A stretch of DNA of 62,314 nt, from assembly GCA_012519845.1 (NCBI GenBank), contig JAAYPK010000011.1, positions 1 through 62,314 of the forward strand, read 5' to 3'. A program made the translations under genes and the position numbers. Shown here in pieces: positions 58,675 through 62,314 of the stretch (the first letter of the stretch is position 1; each line of letters begins with the position of its first letter). Source of the DNA: Clostridiales bacterium. Lineage in GTDB: Bacteria > Bacillota > Clostridia > Clostridiales > Clostridiaceae. The notes under the pieces were generated by a model. That model saw nothing but the letters and a program-made list of their open reading frames with translations, did not search any database and had not been told where the DNA came from.

Positions 58675-59847
58675 TTACTCAAATATTCCTTTTACTATGG
58701 CTTCATTTTTATTAACTAATTTCATTCCTTTTGCATATACACTATCAATATCTAAACTGTCTTTATCTACAATTACAAAGTCAGAAGAATAGCCTTCCTT
58801 TATCCAGCCTTTTCCTTGCAACCTATATAAATCAGCCACATTACTTGTAATAACCTTAATAGCAGTATCTATAGGAATATTATAATTTATAATAGCTTTT
58901 TTAACTTCTATATAAAGACTTTTCACAGAACAAATTGATAATCCAACTATTTCTCTTTTATTATTATATTTAGGCATACTGCCATTTCCATCAGAGGAAA
59001 AAGTTATTTTTTCAATTGGCAAATTACTATCAACATATCTTTTTAAACCTTCACTTGCTGTAAGCTCAGTAGGCTCTAAATAATTTGGATCAGAACTTGT
59101 TGTTAAATCAATATAACCTCCTAAGCTAACATATCTTAACCCCTCTTCAAATAATTCTTCGCTTCTGTTAATATGAGTTGGAATAATTTGTGAAGGTAAT
59201 ATCTCAGTTTCTTCAATTAGCTTAAAAAGCATATCAATTTTCCTTTTACCTGGGCCAACATGAAAATGAACAATTCCAGCTTTTCCTGATAATAATCCAC
59301 CTACATTTGCTTCTGCAACAATATGTGTAATTTCCTCAAAGCTTGGTTGACTACTCCTTCTATCAGAAATTGCAATTTCTCCAACACCAATTATTTTATT
59401 AATAAGCATAATATCCTTTTTTATATTTGAAGTTACCGTTCTCACAGGTACATCATAGGATCCAGTATAGCAAAATGCTGATATTCCTTCTTCTTCTAAG
59501 GAATAGACTTTTGCTAATAACTCACTCATATCTCTACAAATTCCATCTGTTCCTATACAACCTATAACAGTAGTTATTCCAGCCTTAGTCAAATTAGTAA
59601 GCTTAATTTCTGGAGTTCTACTTTTAAAACTATCTTCACCACCACCACCTATAATATGAACATGACTGTCAATAAATCCAGGAAAGATAATTTTATCCTT
59701 ACCTTCAATTACATTAATATTAATAAAGTTATTAGGTATATTTACTTTATCGTATATTCCTTCAAATTTGTCTCCTACTATTACAATATCTTTTACACCT
59801 AAATAGCATGGAGAATATACCTCTATATTTTTTATAATTGTAATCAA
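58675..59847 (-). CDS. iadA: isoaspartyl (beta-aspartyl) dipeptidase
   Basis: The 390-residue amidohydrolase of the M38 family removes N-terminal isoaspartate from dipeptides. It shows the metal motif GFIDSHVHIIGGGGEDSF, TNLTKAGITTVIGCIGTDG, FCYTGSYDVPVRTVT, the HFHVGPGKRKIDML and PTHINRSEELF metal/substrate regions, and the late FSSDGNGSMP. The start is a TTG 7 bases after AGGAAG. It lies 21 bases after the TPR protein gene and may be co-transcribed with it. Confidence 0.92.
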   Translation of the reverse strand: MITIIKNIEVYSPCYLGVKDIVIVGDKFEGIYDKVNIPNNFININVIEGKDKIIFPGFIDSHVHIIGGGGEDSFKSRTPEIKLTNLTKAGITTVIGCIGTDGICRDMSELLAKVYSLEEEGISAFCYTGSYDVPVRTVTSNIKKDIMLINKIIGVGEIAISDRRSSQPSFEEITHIVAEANVGGLLSGKAGIVHFHVGPGKRKIDMLFKLIEETEILPSQIIPTHINRSEELFEEGLRYVSLGGYIDLTTSSDPNYLEPTELTASEGLKRYVDSNLPIEKITFSSDGNGSMPKYNNKREIVGLSICSVKSLYIEVKKAIINYNIPIDTAIKVITSNVADLYRLQGKGWIKEGYSSDFVIVDKDSLDIDSVYAKGMKLVNKNEAIVKGIFE

Positions 59848-59868
59848 TATTCCACTTCCTAAAATATA

Positions 59869-61086
59869 TTAACCTAGTATTTCAGAAATGTTCTCATTGT
59901 TATATATGGAATCTGGATATGTATTAATTAATTCATTAGCATAATATTTACTTTTTACAATATCTATATTTTTATATGTTCTTGCAAGAGAATAAAGAAC
60001 CTCTTCTATATATGAGCCATCCTTAAAATCATTATAGTATTCTTCATAATATTTTATTGCTTCTGTTTTATCGTTATTTTTATCGCTAGATAATCCTAAA
60101 AAGAATACAGCATGTGAAAATATATAACTATCTTTACCATATTCATAAACTTTAATAAATTCAGCTTTTGCTTCAACGTATTTTTTATTGTCATATAGAG
60201 ACATAGCATTTTTATATATTGCCTCTACACCCTCTGTTTCTAAAACATTTTTACCTTTTTCATATTCTTCCTTGTCATTATCACTTAGTTCTTTATCCTT
60301 TAAATTATTAATCAAATTATATAAAGTATTATAATCCTTTTCAGTAATTGCTTTTTCCATAGCTTCTGAATCTACTAGGTCTTTATCATTAGTTTCTCCA
60401 GTATCTTGCTTATTATTATCTTCATTTGAATTATTATTTTCTACAATCTTATTACTATCTACATCTGTAGGCTTGTTTGCCACCTTATATATTCCAATGC
60501 CAGATGCTAAAATTATTACTACAACTGCTCCTACTATTAAAAGCTTTGTCCAATTAATGGATTGATTTGTTTTAACTTTTTCTCCTGAAAAATCCTTTAT
60601 TACTTTTTGAATATTTTTTGCTAATTCATTATTTCTATCTAACTCAAATACTCTTTTTAATTCTTTATTTGCTGCTTCATAGTCACCTTTTTTTACATAA
60701 CATAGTGCTAATGCAGAACTTACTTTTATTCTATTAAAATCACTTTCAGCACATTCATTTAAAATTTCTAATGCTTTATTTATTTCTCTTTTCTTTAACA
60801 ATAATTCTGCTTTGTTATACTGTATATCTCTTTCTTTATCTTTTCTATAATCACTTAAAAATCTTTTTGATGTTTCGTCATCATTATAATCCGCATTAAT
60901 TTTCCATGTGGTTACTGCTCCATTTAAATCACCTTGAACATATAAAAGAACACCTTTAAGATTTAGCACTGAACTATTTTTTAAATCTTCTGCAATTCCT
61001 TTATCACATTGTTCTAAAGCTTTTTTAATATAACCATTTTCATAATATTTTAAGGCTGACTTATAAAATTTGTTTTTATTCTTCAT
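59869..61086 (-). CDS. TPR-repeat membrane protein
   Basis: This 405-residue protein has cytosolic TPR repeats at the N-terminus (about 5-165: ALKYYENGYIKKALEQCDKG, AELLLKKREINKALEILNEC and ALCYVKKGDYEAANKELKR). One membrane helix (about 182-205) and an Asn/Asp-rich linker follow, then further TPR-like repeats outside (about 285-400, LYDNKKYVEAKAEFIKVYEY). It probably scaffolds a membrane protein complex. GGAGG precedes the ATG. It forms a run with the gene upstream, 27 bases away. Function unknown. Confidence 0.8.
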   Translation of the reverse strand: MKNKNKFYKSALKYYENGYIKKALEQCDKGIAEDLKNSSVLNLKGVLLYVQGDLNGAVTTWKINADYNDDETSKRFLSDYRKDKERDIQYNKAELLLKKREINKALEILNECAESDFNRIKVSSALALCYVKKGDYEAANKELKRVFELDRNNELAKNIQKVIKDFSGEKVKTNQSINWTKLLIVGAVVVIILASGIGIYKVANKPTDVDSNKIVENNNSNEDNNKQDTGETNDKDLVDSEAMEKAITEKDYNTLYNLINNLKDKELSDNDKEEYEKGKNVLETEGVEAIYKNAMSLYDNKKYVEAKAEFIKVYEYGKDSYIFSHAVFFLGLSSDKNNDKTEAIKYYEEYYNDFKDGSYIEEVLYSLARTYKNIDIVKSKYYANELINTYPDSIYNNENISEILG

Positions 61087-61113
61087 CTTTAACCTCCAAG
61101 GAATAGTTCGTTA

Positions 61114-62314
61114 TTAAAATTCTTCATATTGGTTCATGTTTTCTGTATAAATATCTGATACTGTCCACAATTGTTTCCCATTTTTATCATATCCTAAATT
61201 TAATTGTATCTGTATATTTATTTTTTTATCATTTATATTTATTGTACCATTAACATATTTTTTAGTAATATAAATATTGTCCGTATTTAATATTTTAAAT
61301 GTTTTTGCATCATTTTCATTTATTATTTTGTTATTTATCTTCTTATTTACTATTTCTTCTTTAAGTATCTCTTCCTCCGGATTATTTATAATTACATTAT
61401 TTATCCTAAGGTTAACAGTACTACTTATATTTTTATCAACACTTAGTGGCATATTAACAGTTCCTGAAAAACTTATTTTTTTCAATATTTCTTTTTCTGC
61501 TATACCTTCTATAGTATATTTAATTATATTTTTATCTTCATCTATCATATATTCTATTATGTTAATGTCTGTAATAACATCCTGTGATAAATTAATCTTA
61601 GCCACCATATCTCTTTCATTTATTGTATAAATATATTCATATGGATTATTATTTTCCATTGAGATAAAATGTTTTATTTCATCTTTAATAATATCTTCAT
61701 TAATTTCTTCTTCTTTTTCAACTGGATTTATGGTGTTTATTTTTATATTATATATTTTCCAACTCATAGTATCTAAATCAAAATCAACATTACCAGAAAT
61801 ATCAGAAACAATATAATACATTCCATTTGTTAGTTTTGCTTTACCACTAAATTCATTATTAATGCCATTTTTATTAATAACTACTTCCCTTATTTCTTTT
61901 ATCTTATAGCCATAAACATGTGAATTATCATCAAAAAACACGCCTTTTTCAACAATATTTTCCATTAGTATCTTTTCATAATTATCATTGCTATTTACAT
62001 CAAAAATCTCGATTACTTCACCTTTATTAAATTGCCAATTTGTTTTAAAATCAAAGATTGTATCAAAAGCTAATGATATTACATTATTGTCAATTTCAAC
62101 ATTCATTTTTATTTTTATTTTATTTTCATTATTCCCTTGATTTATTCTCTCAGAAACTTCAAAATCATTAATATTATCCTCTGATAAAATATATTCTTTA
62201 TCATTTATATTTATAGTTTGTCCCATTAATAAGCTTTTAATTTTATCATTACTCAAACTTCTATTGATTATATATTTTATTGAAAAAATACATAAAATAA
62301 TAATAAAAAATACA
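61114..62314 (-). CDS. membrane-anchored protein, partial (N-terminus outside the window)
   Basis: The reading frame stays open to the right edge. Upstream of the first possible start (TTG at 62256, without a ribosome site) it continues in frame as FFIIILCIFSIKYIINRS, a membrane segment, so the true start is beyond 62314 and at least 20 residues are missing from a 62256 reading. The visible 380-odd residues are strand-rich and contain repeated layouts (IKIKMNVEIDNNVISLAF, then GTININDKKINIQIQLNLGY), suggesting duplicated extracellular domains. No family recognised. It probably forms a unit with the TPR protein downstream. Confidence 0.75.
   Translation of the reverse strand, partial: VFFIIILCIFSIKYIINRSLSNDKIKSLLMGQTININDKEYILSEDNINDFEVSERINQGNNENKIKIKMNVEIDNNVISLAFDTIFDFKTNWQFNKGEVIEIFDVNSNDNYEKILMENIVEKGVFFDDNSHVYGYKIKEIREVVINKNGINNEFSGKAKLTNGMYYIVSDISGNVDFDLDTMSWKIYNIKINTINPVEKEEEINEDIIKDEIKHFISMENNNPYEYIYTINERDMVAKINLSQDVITDINIIEYMIDEDKNIIKYTIEGIAEKEILKKISFSGTVNMPLSVDKNISSTVNLRINNVIINNPEEEILKEEIVNKKINNKIINENDAKTFKILNTDNIYITKKYVNGTININDKKINIQIQLNLGYDKNGKQLWTVSDIYTENMNQYEEF

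Overview
The window is strongly AT-rich and reads as a chromosomal segment of an anaerobic Firmicute of the Clostridium sensu stricto type. The grounds are a ptb-buk butyrate pair, Shine-Dalgarno sites of the AGGAGG/GGGGGA kind before nearly every gene, a glmS ribozyme, a SAM-I riboswitch, a T-box-like leader, cdaA-cdaR, a SleB-type hydrolase and several clostridial ABC exporter pairs. Most genes lie on the minus strand. I saw no rRNA, tRNA, CRISPR array or insertion sequence.

Layout, left to right. (1) 1-4.2 kb: a DUF58/MoxR pair with an anchored beta-propeller-like protein and a phosphodiester glycosidase. The first 78 bases are an exact inverted copy of 203-280 and probably truncate the DUF58 gene artificially. 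(2) 4.3-7.8 kb: a heterodimeric ABC exporter. (3) 7.8-12.5 kb: a HAD phosphatase, a DapF-family protein whose two catalytic cysteines are both serine, a divergent AraC regulator, an esterase and a stand-alone ilvC. (4) 12.8-20.5 kb: an apparently undescribed RiPP locus, with a 46-residue Cys-containing precursor gene at 20290-20430, four radical SAM/SPASM enzymes (two of them tandem paralogues) and a C39-peptidase ABC exporter. One maturase ends in a C39-like domain that has lost its catalytic Cys and His. (5) 20.8-25.2 kb: a chemoreceptor, an actin-like kinase with a permuted motif order, a degenerate ABC ATPase behind a 40-residue peptide gene, and a decayed stretch. (6) 25.3-29 kb: glmS with its ribozyme, and a trans-sulfuration gene under a SAM-I riboswitch. 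(7) 29-35 kb: MarR plus a second heterodimeric ABC exporter with palindromic operators, and an EAL-like/HDOD protein. (8) 35.1-43.9 kb: the branched-chain operon ilvN-cimA-leuC-leuD-leuB-ilvD-ilvB behind a T-box-like leader. It carries citramalate synthase and no leuA. (9) 44-47.5 kb: zinc-ribbon/TM2 protein, DUF2752, glmM, a TrpR-like regulator and an AIM24 protein. (10) 47.6-51 kb (+): a two-component system and a lipoprotein. (11) 51-56.9 kb: ptb-buk, a COG2509 flavoprotein and cdaA-cdaR. (12) 57-62.3 kb: two secreted proteins, beta-aspartyl peptidase, a TPR membrane protein and an anchored protein that runs off the right edge.

How the parts work together. In the RiPP locus a strong promoter precedes the small precursor gene. 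A leaky hairpin then separates it from the enzyme genes, the usual arrangement for making excess precursor. Four radical SAM enzymes would modify the Cys-rich core, and the exporter would cut off the leader and export the product. The ilv/leu operon with CimA can make isoleucine from pyruvate and acetyl-CoA without threonine and also provides most of the valine and leucine pathways; ilvC lies elsewhere in the window and leuA is not here. GlmS, GlmM and CdaA/CdaR link amino-sugar supply to c-di-AMP signalling, although cdaAR and glmM are not adjacent here as they are in many Firmicutes. All assignments rest on reading motifs; no database search was run.
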